From assembly GCF_048773025.1 (NCBI RefSeq), contig NW_027413957.1:6572001-6636000 (forward strand): a stretch of DNA of 64,000 nucleotides, written 5' to 3'. This document shows, in pieces, positions 1 to 11,033 of this stretch. A program made the translations under genes and the position numbers. The first letter of the stretch is position 1. Every line of letters starts with the position of its first letter. The notes under the pieces were generated by a model. That model had not been told where the DNA came from and made no database searches. It saw nothing but the letters and a program-made list of their open reading frames with translations. Origin of the DNA: Camelus bactrianus (lineage: Eukaryota > Chordata > Mammalia > Artiodactyla > Camelidae).

Positions 1-120
1 TAGATGCTACCTGCGTTTCCAGCACAACCCCCTCCTTTCCCCGGCAGCCCGCACAGGAGGGACTCTGGGAAGACACTCGAAGGGCTCCTAGGAGATCCCG
101 GGTGCTGCAGACAGAAGACG

Positions 121-174
121 GAACCTCCCCACACTCAGAATTCCGGAACACGGTTGACTGTGTGGGGGAGGTTC
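121..174. repeat. Long imperfect dyad around the EcoRI site (one per monomer)
   Basis: The left arm at 121-134 (GAACCTCCCCACAC) is the reverse complement of the right arm at 160-174 (GTGTGGGGGAGGTTC), apart from one extra G that would bulge out. The 25-nt loop holds GAATTC and the perfect 8-bp palindrome TTCCGGAA at 141-148. The same arrangement recurs in almost every unit. It could extrude as a cruciform or fold as a hairpin in single strands or RNA. That it does so, or that a protein binds it, is inference. This copy is representative of the array. Confidence 0.85.
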
Positions 175-204
175 GGGGCCGCACTCCACGCAGCTGACTG
201 TTTT

Positions 205-470
205 CACAGGTGTTCCCTGGTAGGGGGAAGTCCGCTAATTACCTCCCCTGTCCATGGGGAGGCACTAGATGCTACCTGATTTTCCAGCCCAACCCCCGTC
301 TTTCCTTGTCTGCCCGCACTGGGAGGGACTCGGGGAAGACTCTCGAAGGGCTCCTAGGAGATCCCGGGTTCTGCAGACATAAGACGGAACCTCCCAACAC
401 TCAGGATACCGGAACACGTCTGACTGTGTGGGGAAGGTTCGGGGCCGCCCTCCACGCAGCTGCCTGTTTT
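205..470 (+). repeat. Reference satellite monomer (266 bp)
   Basis: One complete unit, counted from CACAGGTGTT at 205 to the base before the next CACAGGTGTT at 471, exactly 266 bp. The phase is arbitrary because no array edge is visible. Within the unit, in order, come the CTAATTACCTCCC box, the NcoI-centred hairpin, the C-rich tract, the GGGAGGGACT box, CTCGAAGG, SmaI, PstI, the ACCTCCCMACAC left arm, TTCCGGAA-type centre, and the GTGTGGGG right arm. This particular copy is slightly diverged: its C-rich tract is interrupted and its EcoRI site is changed to GGATACC. It shows the period but is not the consensus. Confidence 0.95.
242..262. repeat. Short hairpin CCTCCCC / GGGGAGG with NcoI site (one per monomer)
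   Basis: Perfect 7-bp arms at 242-248 and 256-262 flank a 7-nt loop, TGTCCAT, and the CCATGG site overlaps the loop and right arm. Units with CCTCCCTTG instead of CCTCCCCTG lose the innermost pair but keep six. The arm sequence CCTCCCC is also the core of the longer dyad about 118 bp away, so arms of the two dyads could also pair with each other. No function can be assigned from sequence. Confidence 0.8.
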
Positions 471-553
471 CACAGGTGTTCCCTGGCAGGGGGAAGTCCG
501 CTAATTACCTCCCTTGTCCATGGGGAGGCACTAGATGCTACCTGCTTTTCCAG

Positions 554-581
554 CCCAACCCCCGCATTACCCCGGCAGCCC
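554..581 (-). repeat. G-quadruplex motif on the minus strand (one per most monomers)
   Basis: On the plus strand four C-runs follow one another: CCC, AA, CCCCC, a 6-nt loop, CCCC, GGCAG, CCC. The minus strand therefore meets the usual G3+ N1-7 quadruplex rule with loops of 5, 6 and 2 nt, and the plus strand is a potential i-motif. Most units keep all four runs despite cassette changes in the loops (GCCTTT, GCCGTT, TCCTTT; GGCTG, GGCAG, AGCAG). Units with CAGCACAACC lose the first run and fall below the rule. This copy is representative; folding is predicted only by pattern. Confidence 0.75.
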
Positions 582-710
582 GCACAGGGAGGGACTGGGG
601 GAAGACACTCGAAAGGCTCTTAGGAGAACCCGTGTGCTGCAGACAGAAGACGGAACCTCCCCACACTCAGAATTCCGGAACACGTGTGAATGTGTGGGTG
701 AGGTTTAGGG

Positions 711-731
711 CTGCCTTTCCCCCCACACAGC
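711..731 (+). repeat. Rare +5 pyrimidine-insertion monomer variant, copy 1
   Basis: Where other units read GCCCTCCACACAG, this one reads CTGCCTTTCCCCCCACACAG, about five bases longer and purely pyrimidine. Further copies lie near 1781 and 20397. The flanking unit also carries the AGAACCC and ACGTGTGA cassettes at all three places, so the three are copies of one ancestral variant, not independent slippage events. Confidence 0.85.
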
Positions 732-1778
732 TTCCTGGTGTCACAGGTGTTCCCTGGTAGGGGGAAGACCGCTAATTACCTCCCCTGTCCATGGGGAGGC
801 ACTAGATGCTACTGAGTTTCCAGCTCAAACCCCGCCTTTCCCCTGCTGCCCGCACCGGGAGTGACACGGGGAAGACTCTCGAAGGGCTCCTAAGAGATCC
901 CGGGTGCTGCAGACAGAAGACGGATCCTCCCCACACACAGAATTCCGGAACAAGGATGACTGTGTGGGGGAGGTTCGGGGCCGCCATCCACGCAGCTGCC
1001 TTGTGTCACAGGTGTTCCCTGGCAGGTGGAAGACCGCTAATTACCTCCCATGTCCATGGGGAGGCACTAGATGCTACCTGCGTTTCCAGCACAACCCCCT
1101 CCTTTCCCCGGCAGCCCGCACAGGGAGGGACTCTGGGAAGACACTCGAAGGGCTCCTAGGAGATCCCGGGTGCTGCAGACAGAAGACGGAACCTCCCCAA
1201 ACTCAGAATTCCGGAACACGGTTGACTGTGTGGGGGAGGTTCGGGGCCGCCCTCCACGCAGCTGCCTGGTGTCACAGGTGTTCCCTGGCAGGGGGAAGTC
1301 CGCTAATTACCTCCCATGTCCATGGGGAGGCACTAGATGCTACCTGCGTTTCCAGCAGAACCCCCGCATTTCCCTGGCTGCCCGCACTGGGAGGGACTCG
1401 GGGAAGACTCTCGAAGGGCTCCTAGGAGATCCCGGGTGCTGCAGACATAAGACGGAACCTCCCCACACTCAGAATTCCGAACACGGCTGACTGTGTTGAG
1501 GAGGTTCGGGGCCGCCCTCCACGCACCTGCCTGGAGTCACAGGTGTTCCCTGGCAGGGGGAATTCCGCTAATTACCTCCCTTGTCCATGGGGAGGCACAA
1601 GATGGTACCTGCTTTTCCAGCCCAACCCCCGCATTTCCCCGGCAGCCCGCACAGGGAGGGACTGGGGGAAGACACTCGAAAGGCTCCTAGGAGAACCCGG
1701 GTGCTGCAGACAGAAGACGGAACCTCCCCACACTCAGAATTCCGGAACACGTGTGACTGTGTGGGTGAGGTTTAGGGC

Positions 1779-1797
1779 CGCCTTTCCCCCCACACAG
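1779..1797 (+). repeat. Rare +5 pyrimidine-insertion monomer variant, copy 2
   Basis: Same insertion as at 711, reading CCGCCTTTCCCCCCACACAG, four monomers downstream of the first. The unit upstream of it, from about 1550, closely matches the unit upstream of copy 1, from about 480, so a block of at least one unit was copied together. Confidence 0.85.
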
Positions 1798-4117
1798 CTT
1801 CCTGGTGTCACAGGTGTTCCCTGGTAGGGGGAAGACCGCTAATTACCTCCCCTGTCCATGGGGAGGCACTAGATGCTACCTGAGTTTCCAGCCCAACCCC
1901 CGCCTTTCCCCGGCTGCCCGCACTGGGAGGGACTCTGGGAAGACTCTCGAAGGGCTCCTTGGAGATCCCGGGTGCTGCAGACAGAAGACGGAACCTCCCC
2001 ACACTCAGAATTCCGGAACACGGGTGACTGAGTGGGTGAGGTTTAGGGCCGCCCTCCACACAGTTTCCTGGTGTCACAGGTGTTCCCTGGAAGGGGAAAG
2101 ACCTCTAATTACCTCCCCTGTCCATGGGGAGGCACTAGATGCTACCTGAGATTCCAGCCCAACCCCCGCCGTTCCCCGGCTGCCCGCACTGGGAGGGACT
2201 CGGGGAAGACTCTCGAAGGGCTCCTAGGAGATCCCGGGTGCTGCAGACATAAGACGGAACCTCCCCACACTCAGAATTCCGGAACACGGTTGACTGTGTG
2301 GGGGAGGTTCGGGGCCGCCCTCCACGCAGCTGCCTGGTGTCACAGGTGTTCCCTGGCAGGGGGAAGTCCGCTAATTACCTCCTCTGTCCATGGGGAGGCA
2401 CTAGATGCTACCTGCGTTTCCAGCACAACCCCCGCCTTTCCCTGGCTGCCCGCACTTGGAGGGAACCAGGGAAGTCTCTCGAAGGGCTCCTAGGAGATCC
2501 CGGGTGCTGCAGACATAAGACGGAACCTCCCCACACTCAGAATTCCGGAACACGGCTGACTGTGTGGGGAAGGTTCGGGGCAGCCCTCCACGCAGCTGCA
2601 TGGTTTCACAGGTGTTCCCTGGCAGGGGGAAGTCCGCTAATTACCTCCCTTGTCCATGGGGAGGCACTAGATGCTACCTGCTTTTCCAGCCCAACCCCCG
2701 CCTTTCCCCAGCAGCCCGCACTGGGAGGGACTTGGGGAAGACACTCGAATAGCTCCTAGGAGAACCCGGGTGCTGCAGACATAAGACGGAACCTCCCCAC
2801 ACTCAGATTTCCGGAACACGGGTGACTGTGTGGGTGAGGTTTAGGGCCGCCCTGCACAAAGCTTCCTGGTGTCACAGGTGTTCCCTGGTAGGGGGAAGAC
2901 AGCTAATTACCTCCCCTGTCCATGGGGAGGCACTATATGCTACCTGAGTTTCCAGCCAAACCCCCGCCTTTTCCCGGCTGCCCGCACTGGGAGGGACTCG
3001 GGGAAGACTCTCGAAGGGCTCCTAGGAGATCCCGGGTGCTGCAGACATAAGACGGAACCTCCCCACACTCAGAATTCCGGAACACGGCTGACTGAGTGGG
3101 GAAGGTTCGGGGCCGCCCTCCACGCAGCTGCCTGGTGTCACAGGTGTTCCCTGGCAGGGGGAAGTCCGCTAATTACCTCCCCTGTCCATGGGGAGTCACT
3201 AGATGCTACCAGCTTTTCCAGCCCAACCCCCGCCTTTCCCCAGCAGCCCGCAGTGGGAAGGATTCGGCGAAGACACTCGAAAGGCTTCTAGGAGATCCCG
3301 GGTGCTGCAGACAGAAGACGGAACCTCCCCACACTCAGAATTCCGGAACACGGCTGACTGTGTGGGGGAGGTTCAGGGCCGCCCTCCACGCAGCTGCCTG
3401 TTGTCACAGGTGTTCCCTGGAGGTGGAAGTCCGCTAATTACCTCCCCTGTCCATGGGGAGGCTCTAGATGCTACCTGCGTTTCCAGCACAACCGCCTCCT
3501 TTCCCCGGCATCCCGCACAGGGAGGGACTCTGGGAAGACACTCGAAGGGCTCCTAGGAGATCCCGGGTGCTGCAGACAGAAGACGGAACCTCCCCACACT
3601 CAGAATTCCGGAACACGGGTGACTGTGTGGTTGAGGTTTAGGGCCGCCCTCCACACAGCTTCCTGGTGTCACAGGTGTTCCCTGGTAGGGGGAAGACCGC
3701 TAATTACCTCCGCTGTCCATGGGGAGGCACTAGATGCTACCTGAGTTTCCAGCCCAACCCCCGCCTTTCCCAGGCTGCCCGCACTGGGAGGGAGTCGCGG
3801 AAGACTCTCGAAGGGCTCCTAGGAGATCCCGGGTGCTGCATACATAAGACGGAACCTCCCCACACTCAGAATTCTGGAACACGTGTGACTGTGTGGGTGA
3901 GGTTTAGGGCCGCCCTCCACGCAGCTTCCTGGTGTCACAGTTGTTCCCTGGCAGGGGGAAGTCCGCTAATTACCTCCCTTGTCCATGGGGAGGCACTAGA
4001 TCCTACCTGCTTTTCCAGCCCAACCCCCGCGGTTCCCCGGCTGCCCGCACTGGGAGGGACTCGGGGAAGACTCTCGAAGGGCTCCTAGGTGAACCCGGGT
4101 GCCGCAGACATAAGACG

Positions 4118-5979
4118 CAACCTCCCCACACTCAGAATTCCGGAACACGGCTGACTGAGTGGGGGAGGTTCAGGGCCGCCCTCCACGCAGCTGCCTGGTG
4201 TCACAGGTGTTCCCTGGCAGGGAGAAGTCCGCTAATTACCTCCCCTGTCCATGGGGAGGCACAAGATGCTACCTGAGTTTCCAGCCCAACCCCCGCCTTT
4301 CTCCGGCAGCCCGCAGTGGGAGGGATTCGGGGAAGACACTCGAAGGGCTCCTAGGAGATCCCGGGTGCTGCAGACAGAAGACGGAACCTCCCCACACTCA
4401 GAATTCCGGAACACGGCTGACTGTGTGGGGGAGGTTCGGGGCCGCCCTCCACGCAGCTGCCTGGTGACACAGGTGTTCCCTGGCAGGGGGAAGTCCGCTA
4501 ATTACCTCCCTTGTCCATGGGGAGGCACAAGATGCTACCTGCTTTTCCAGCCCAACCCCCTCCTTTCCCCGGCAGCCCTCACAGGGAGGGACTGGGGGAA
4601 GACACTCGAAAGGCTCCTAGGAGAACCCGGGTGCTGCAGACAGAAGACGGAACCTCCCCACACTCAGAATTCTGGAACACGTGTGACTGTGTGGATGAGG
4701 TTTAGGGCCGGACTCCACGCAGCTTCCTGGTGTCACAGTTGTTCCCTGGCAGGGGGAAGTCCGCTAATTACCTCCCTTGTCCATGGGGAGGCACTAGATG
4801 CTACCTGCGTTTCCAGCCCAACCCCCGCCGTTCCCCGGCTGCCTGCACTGGGAGGGACTCGGGGAAGACTCTCGAAGGGCTCCTAGGAGATCCCGGGTGC
4901 TGCAGACATAAGACGGAACCTCCCCACACTCAGAATTCCGGAACACGGGTGACTGTGTGGGTGAGGTTTAGGGCCGCCCTCCACACAGCTTCCTGGTGTC
5001 ACAGGTGTTCCCTGGTAGGGGGAAGACCGCTAATTACCTCCCCTGTCCATGGGGAGGCACTGGATGCTACCTGAGTTTCCAGTCCAACCCCCGCCTTTCC
5101 CCGGCTGCCCGCACTGGGAGGGACTCGGGGAAGACTCTCGAAGGGCTCCTAGGAGATCCCGGGTGCTGCAGACAGAAGACGGAACCTCCCCACACTCAGA
5201 ATTCCGGAACACGGTTGACTGTGTGGGGGAGGTTCGGGGCCGCACTCCACGCAGCTGACTGTTGTCACAGGTGTTCCCTGGTAGAGGGAAGACCGCTAAT
5301 TACCTCCCCTGTCCATGGGGAGGCACTAGGTGCTACCTGAGTTTCCAGCCCAACCCCCGCCGTTCCCCGGCTGCCCGCACTGGGATGGACTCGGGGAAGA
5401 CTCTCGAAGGGCTCCTAGGAGATCCCGGGTGCTGCAGACATAAGACGGAACCTCCCCACACTCAGAATTCCTGAACACGGTTGACTGTGTGGGGGAGGTT
5501 CGGGGACGCCCTCCACGCAGCTGCCTGGTGTCACAGGTGTTCCCTGGCAGGTGGAAGTCCGCTAATTACCTCCCCTGTCCATGGGGAGGCACTAGATGCT
5601 ACCTGCGTTTCCAGCCCAACCCCTGCCTTTCCCTGGCTGCCCGCACTTGGAGGGACTCAGGGAAGACTCTCGAAGGGCTCCTAGGAGATCCCGGGTGCTG
5701 CAGACATAAGACGGAACCTCCCCACACTCAGAATTCCGGAACACGGCTGACTGGGTGGGGAAGGTTCGGGGCAGCCCTCCACGCAGCTGCATGGTGTCAC
5801 AGGTGTTCCCTGGCAGGGGGAAGTCCGCTAATTACCTCCCTTGTCCATGGGGAGGCACTAAATCCTACCTGCTTTTCCAGCCCAACCCCCGCGGTTCCCC
5901 GGCTGCCCGCACTGGGAGGGACTCGGGGAAGACTCTCGAAGGGCTCCTAGGTGAACCCGGGTGCCGCAGACATAAGACG
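4118..5979 (+). repeat. Higher-order repeat unit 1 of 4: 7 monomers, 1862 bp
   Basis: Delimited by a private base change, GACGCAACC where nearly all other units read GACGGAACC, at 4118 and again at 5980. Bases 4118 to about 5850 match 5980-7712, 8108-9840 and 11034-12766 with only a handful of differences seen by eye (for example 4463, 4695, 5092, 5385 and 5622), so about 99% identity or better. The last monomer differs from unit 2. The spacing is exactly 7 x 266. Confidence 0.9.
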
Positions 5980-8107
5980 CAACCTCCCCACACTCAGAAT
6001 TCCGGAACACGGCTGACTGTGTGGGGGAGGTTCAGGGCCGCCCTCCACGCAGCTGCCTGGTGTCACAGGTGTTCCCTGGCAGGGAGAAGTCCGCTAATTA
6101 CCTCCCATGTCCATGGGGAGGCACAAGATGCTACCTGAGTTTCCAGCCCAACCCCCGCCTTTCTCCGGCAGCCCGCAGTGGGAGGGATTCGGGGAAGACA
6201 CTCGAAGGGCTCCTAGGAGATCCCGGGTGCTGCAGACAGAAGACGGAACCTCCCCACACTCAGAATTCCGGAACACGGCTGACTGTGTGGGGGAGGTTCG
6301 GGGCCGCCCTCCACGCAGCTGCCTGGTGTCACAGGTGTTCCCTGGCAGGGGGAAGTCCGCTAATTACCTCCCTTGTCCATGGGGAGGCACAAGATGCTAC
6401 CTGCTTTTCCAGCCCAACCCCCTCCTTTCCCCGGCAGCCCTCACAGGGAGGGACTGGGGGAAGACACTCGAAAGGCTCCTAGGAGAACCCGGGTGCTGCA
6501 GACAGAAGACGGAACCTCCCCACACTCAGAATTCTGGAACACGTGTGACTGTGTGGGTGAGGTTTAGGGCCGGACTCCACGCAGCTTCCTGGTGTCACAG
6601 TTGTTCCCTGGCAGGGGGAAGTCCGCTAATTACCTCCCTTGTCCATGGGGAGGCACTAGATGCTACCTGCGTTTCCAGCCCAACCCCCGCCGTTCCCCGG
6701 CTGCCTGCACTGGGAGGGACTCGGGGAAGACTCTCGAAGGGCTCCTAGGAGATCCCGGGTGCTGCAGACATAAGACGGAACCTCCCCACACTCAGAATTC
6801 CGGAACACGGGTGACTGTGTGGGTGAGGTTTAGGGCCGCCCTCCACACAGCTTCCTGGTGTCACAGGTGTTCCCTGGTAGGGGGAAGACCGCTAATTACC
6901 TCCCCTGTCCATGGGGAGGCACTGGATGCTACCTGAGTTTCCAGCCCAACCCCCGCCTTTCCCCGGCTGCCCGCACTGGGAGGGACTCGGGGAAGACTCT
7001 CGAAGGGCTCCTAGGAGATCCCGGGTGCTGCAGACAGAAGACGGAACCTCCCCACACTCAGAATTCCGGAACACGGTTGACTGTGTGGGGGAGGTTCGGG
7101 GCCGCACTCCACGCAGCTGACTGTTGTCACAGGTGTTCCCTGGTAGAGGGAAGACCGCTAATTACCTCCCCTGTCCATGGGGAGGCACTAGGTGCTACCT
7201 GAGTTTCCAGCCCAACCCCCGCCGTTCCCCGGCTGCCCGCACTGGGAGGGACTCGGGGAAGACTCTCGAAGGGCTCCTAGGAGATCCCGGGTGCTGCAGA
7301 CATAAGACGGAACCTCCCCACACTCAGAATTCCTGAACACGGTTGACTGTGTGGGGGAGGTTCGGGGACGCCCTCCACGCAGCTGCCTGGTGTCACAGGT
7401 GTTCCCTGGCAGGTGGAAGTCCGCTAATTACCTCCCCTGTCCATGGGGAGGCACTAGATGCTACCTGCGTTTCCAGCCCAACCCCTGCATTTCCCTGGCT
7501 GCCCGCACTTGGAGGGACTCAGGGAAGACTCTCGAAGGGCTCCTAGGAGATCCCGGGTGCTGCAGACATAAGACGGAACCTCCCCACACTCAGAATTCCG
7601 GAACACGGCTGACTGGGTGGGGAAGGTTCGGGGCAGCCCTCCACGCAGCTGCATGGTGTCACAGGTGTTCCCTGGCAGGGGGAAGTCCGCTAATTACCTC
7701 CCTTGTCCATGGGGAGGCACTAGATGCTACCTGAGTTTCCAGCCCAACCCCCGCCTTTCCCCGGCTGCCCGCACTGGGAGGGACTCGGGGAAGACTCTCG
7801 AAGGGCTCCTAGGAGATCCCGGGTGCTGCAGACAGAAGACGGAACCTCCCCACACTCAGAATTCCGGAACACGGGTGACTGAGTGGGTGAGGTTTAGGGC
7901 CGCCCTCCACACAGTTTCCTGGTGTCACAGGTGTTCCCTGGAAGGGGAAAGACCTCTAATTACCTCCCCTGTCCATGGGGAGTCACTAGATGCTACCTGA
8001 GTTTCCAGCCCAACCCCCGCCGTTCCCCGGGTGCCCGCACTGGGAGGGACTCGGGGAAGACTCTCGAAGGGCTCCTAGGTGAACCCGGGTGCCGCAGACA
8101 TAAGACG
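5980..8107 (+). repeat. Higher-order repeat unit 2 of 4: 8 monomers, 2128 bp
   Basis: Runs from the GACGCAACC marker at 5980 to the next at 8108, exactly 8 x 266 bp. It repeats the 7-monomer core of unit 1 and adds a monomer marked by GACTGAGTGGG, GGAAGGGGAAAGACCTC and GGGGAGTCACTAG. That added monomer is also in units 3 and 4 (near 9,970-10,170 and 12,900-13,100), so unit 2 looks like an intermediate between the 7-mer and the 11-mer. Confidence 0.9.
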
Positions 8108-11033
8108 CAACCTCCCCACACTCAGAATTCCGGAACACGGCTGACTGTGTGGGGGAGGTTCAGGGCCGCCCTCCACGCAGCTGCCTGGTGTCACAGGTGT
8201 TCCCTGGCAGGGAGAAGTCCGCTAATTACCTCCCATGTCCATGGGGAGGCACAAGATGCTACCTGAGTTTCCAGCCCAACCCCCGCCTTTCTCCGGCAGC
8301 CCGCAGTGGGAGGGATTCGGGGAAGACACTCGAAGGGCTCCTAGGAGATCCCGGGTGCTGCAGACAGAAGACGGAACCTCCCCACACTCAGAATTCCGGA
8401 ACACGGCTGACTGTGTGGGGGAGGTTCGGGGCCGCCCTCCACGCAGCTGCCTGGTGTCACAGGTGTTCCCTGGCAGGGGGAAGTCCGCTAATTACCTCCC
8501 TTGTCCATGGGGAGGCACAAGATGCTACCTGCTTTTCCAGCCCAACCCCCTCCTTTCCCCGGCAGCCCTCACAGGGAGGGACTGGGGGAAGACACTCGAA
8601 AGGCTCCTAGGAGAACCCGGGTGCTGCAGACAGAAGACGGAACCTCCCCACACTCAGAATTCTGGAACACGTGTGACTGTGTGGGTGAGGTTTAGGGCCG
8701 GACTCCACGCAGCTTCCTGGTGTCACAGTTGTTCCCTGGCAGGGGGAAGTCCGCTAATTACCTCCCTTGTCCATGGGGAGGCACTAGATGCTACCTGCGT
8801 TTCCAGCCCAACCCCCGCCGTTCCCCGGCTGCCTGCACTGGGAGGGACTCGGGGAAGACTCTCGAAGGGCTCCTAGGAGATCCCGGGTGCTGCAGACATA
8901 AGACGGAACCTCCCCACACTCAGAATTCCGGAACACGGGTGACTGTGTGGGTGAGGTTTAGGGCCGCCCTCCACACAGCTTCCTGGTGTCACAGGTGTTC
9001 CCTGGTAGGGGGAAGACCGCTAATTACCTCCCCTGTCCATGGGGAGGCACTGGATGCTACCTGAGTTTCCAGCCCAACCCCCGCCTTTCCCCGGCTGCCC
9101 GCACTGGGAGGGACTCGGGGAAGACTCTCGAAGGGCTCCTAGGAGATCCCGGGTGCTGCAGACAGAAGACGGAACCTCCCCACACTCAGAATTCCGGAAC
9201 ACGGTTGACTGTGTGGGGGAGGTTCGGGGCCGCACTCCACGCAGCTGACTGTTGTCACAGGTGTTCCCTGGTAGAGGGAAGACCGCTAATTACCTCCCCT
9301 GTCCATGGGGAGGCACTAGGTGCTACCTGAGTTTCCAGCCCAACCCCCGCCGTTCCCCGGCTGCCCGCACTGGGAGGGACTCGGGGAAGACTCTCGAAGG
9401 GCTCCTAGGAGATCCCGGGTGCTGCAGACATAAGACGGAACCTCCCCACACTCAGAATTCCTGAACACGGTTGACTGTGTGGGGGAGGTTCGGGGACGCC
9501 CTCCACGCAGCTGCCTGGTGTCACAGGTGTTCCCTGGCAGGTGGAAGTCCGCTAATTACCTCCCCTGTCCATGGGGAGGCACTAGATGCTACCTGCGTTT
9601 CCAGCCCAACCCCTGCATTTCCCTGGCTGCCCGCAATTGGAGGGACTCAGGGAAGACTCTCGAAGGGCTCCTAGGAGATCCCGGGTGCTGCAGACATAAG
9701 ACGGAACCTCCCCACACTCAGAATTCCGGAACACGGCTGACTGGGTGGGGAAGGTTCGGGGCAGCCCTCCACGCAGCTGCATGGTGTCACAGGTGTTCCC
9801 TGGCAGGGGGAAGTCCGCTAATTACCTCCCTTGTCCATGGGGAGGCACTAGATGCTACCTGAGTTTCCAGCCCAACCCCCGCCTTTCCCCGGCTGCCCGC
9901 ACTGGGAGGGACTCGGGGAAGACTCTCGAAGGGCTCCTAGGAGATCCCGGGTGCTGCAGACAGAAGACGGAACCTCCCCACACTCAGAATTCCGGAACAC
10001 GGGTGACTGAGTGGGTGAGGTTTAGGGCCGCCCTCCACACAGTTTCCTGGTGTCACAGGTGTTCCCTTGAAGGGGAAAGACCTCTAATTACCTCCCCTGT
10101 CCATGGGGAGTCACTAGATGCTACCTGAGTTTCCAGCCCAACCCCCGCCGTTCCCCGGGTGCCCGCACTGGGAGGGACTCGTGGAAGACTCTTGAAGGGC
10201 TCCTAGGAGATCCCGGGTGCTGCAGACATAAGACGGAACGTCCCCACACTCAGAATTCCGGAACACGGTTGACTGTGTGGGGGAGGTTCGGGGCCGCCCT
10301 CCACGCAGCTGCCTGGTGTCACAGGTGTTCCCTGGCAGGGGGAAGTCCGCTAATTACCTCCTCTGTCCATGGGGAGGCACTAGATGCTACCTGCGTTTCC
10401 AGCACAACCCCCACCTTTCCCTGGCTGCCCGCACTTGGAGGGACCCAGGGAAGACTCTCGAAAGGCTCCTAGGAGATCCCGGGTGCTGCAGACATAAGAC
10501 GGAACCTCCCCACACTCAGAATTCCGGAACACGGCTGACTGTGTGGGGAAGGTTCGGGGCAGCCCTCCACGCAGGTGCATGGTTTCACAGGTGTTCCCTG
10601 GCAGGGGGAAGTCCGCTAATTACCTCCCTTGTCCATGGGGAGGCACTAGATGCTACCTGCTTTTCCAGCCCAACCCCCGCCTTTCCCCAGCAGCCCGCAC
10701 AGGGAGGGACTTGGGGAAGACACTCGAAGAGCTCCTAGGAGAACCCGGGTGCTGCAGACATAAGACGGAACCTCCCCACACTCAGAATTCTGGAACACGG
10801 GTGACTGTGTGGGTGAGGTTTAGGGCCGCCCTCCACACAGCTTCCTGGTGTCACAGGTGTTCCCTGGTAGGGGGAAGACAGCTAATTACCTCCCCCGTCC
10901 ATGGGGAGGCACTACATGCTACCTGAGTTTCCAGCCAAACCCCCGCCTTTTCCAAGCTGCCCGCACTGGGAGGGACTCGGGGAAGACTCTCGAAGGGCTC
11001 CTAGGAGATCCCGGGTGCTGCAGACATAAGACG
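8108..11033 (+). repeat. Higher-order repeat unit 3 of 4: 11 monomers, 2926 bp
   Basis: Contains the shared core (8108 to about 9840), the eighth monomer of unit 2, then three further monomers marked by GACGGAACGTCCCC, GCACTTGGAGGGACCC and GGAAGACAGCTAATT. It is followed directly by a near-identical 11-mer. Only about half a dozen differences between the two were seen by eye (for example CAATTGG at 9619, TTCCCTTGAAGG at 10066). Confidence 0.9.

Larger units (their letters stand above)
1..4117 (+). repeat. Satellite units upstream of the first higher-order domain
   Basis: About fifteen and a half monomers of mixed cassette types, with the window starting inside a unit. A block around 480-800 is repeated four monomers later around 1545-1870, and both carry the +5 pyrimidine insertion. 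Units from about 2.1 to 3.2 kb resemble the tail of the 11-mer at 10.1-11.0 kb but are more diverged. No array edge or other sequence is present. Confidence 0.85.

Noticed and set aside
141-148. TTCCGGAA as a functional ETS- or STAT-type binding site
   Set aside because: It is a palindrome at the centre of the dyad and such short motifs are common by chance. Nothing else suggests a regulatory element.
205-470. Monomer as a possible small-protein gene with cysteine/proline-rich repeats
   Set aside because: Substitutions show no codon-position pattern by eye, each copy enters another frame in the next unit, and there are no promoter, splice or polyadenylation signals of note.
2837-2852. TTTAGGG / TTAGGG in the GAGGTTTAGGGCC class, resembling a telomere repeat
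   Set aside because: It occurs once per monomer of one class and never in tandem. It is one cassette state of a variable site that otherwise reads TTCGGGG.
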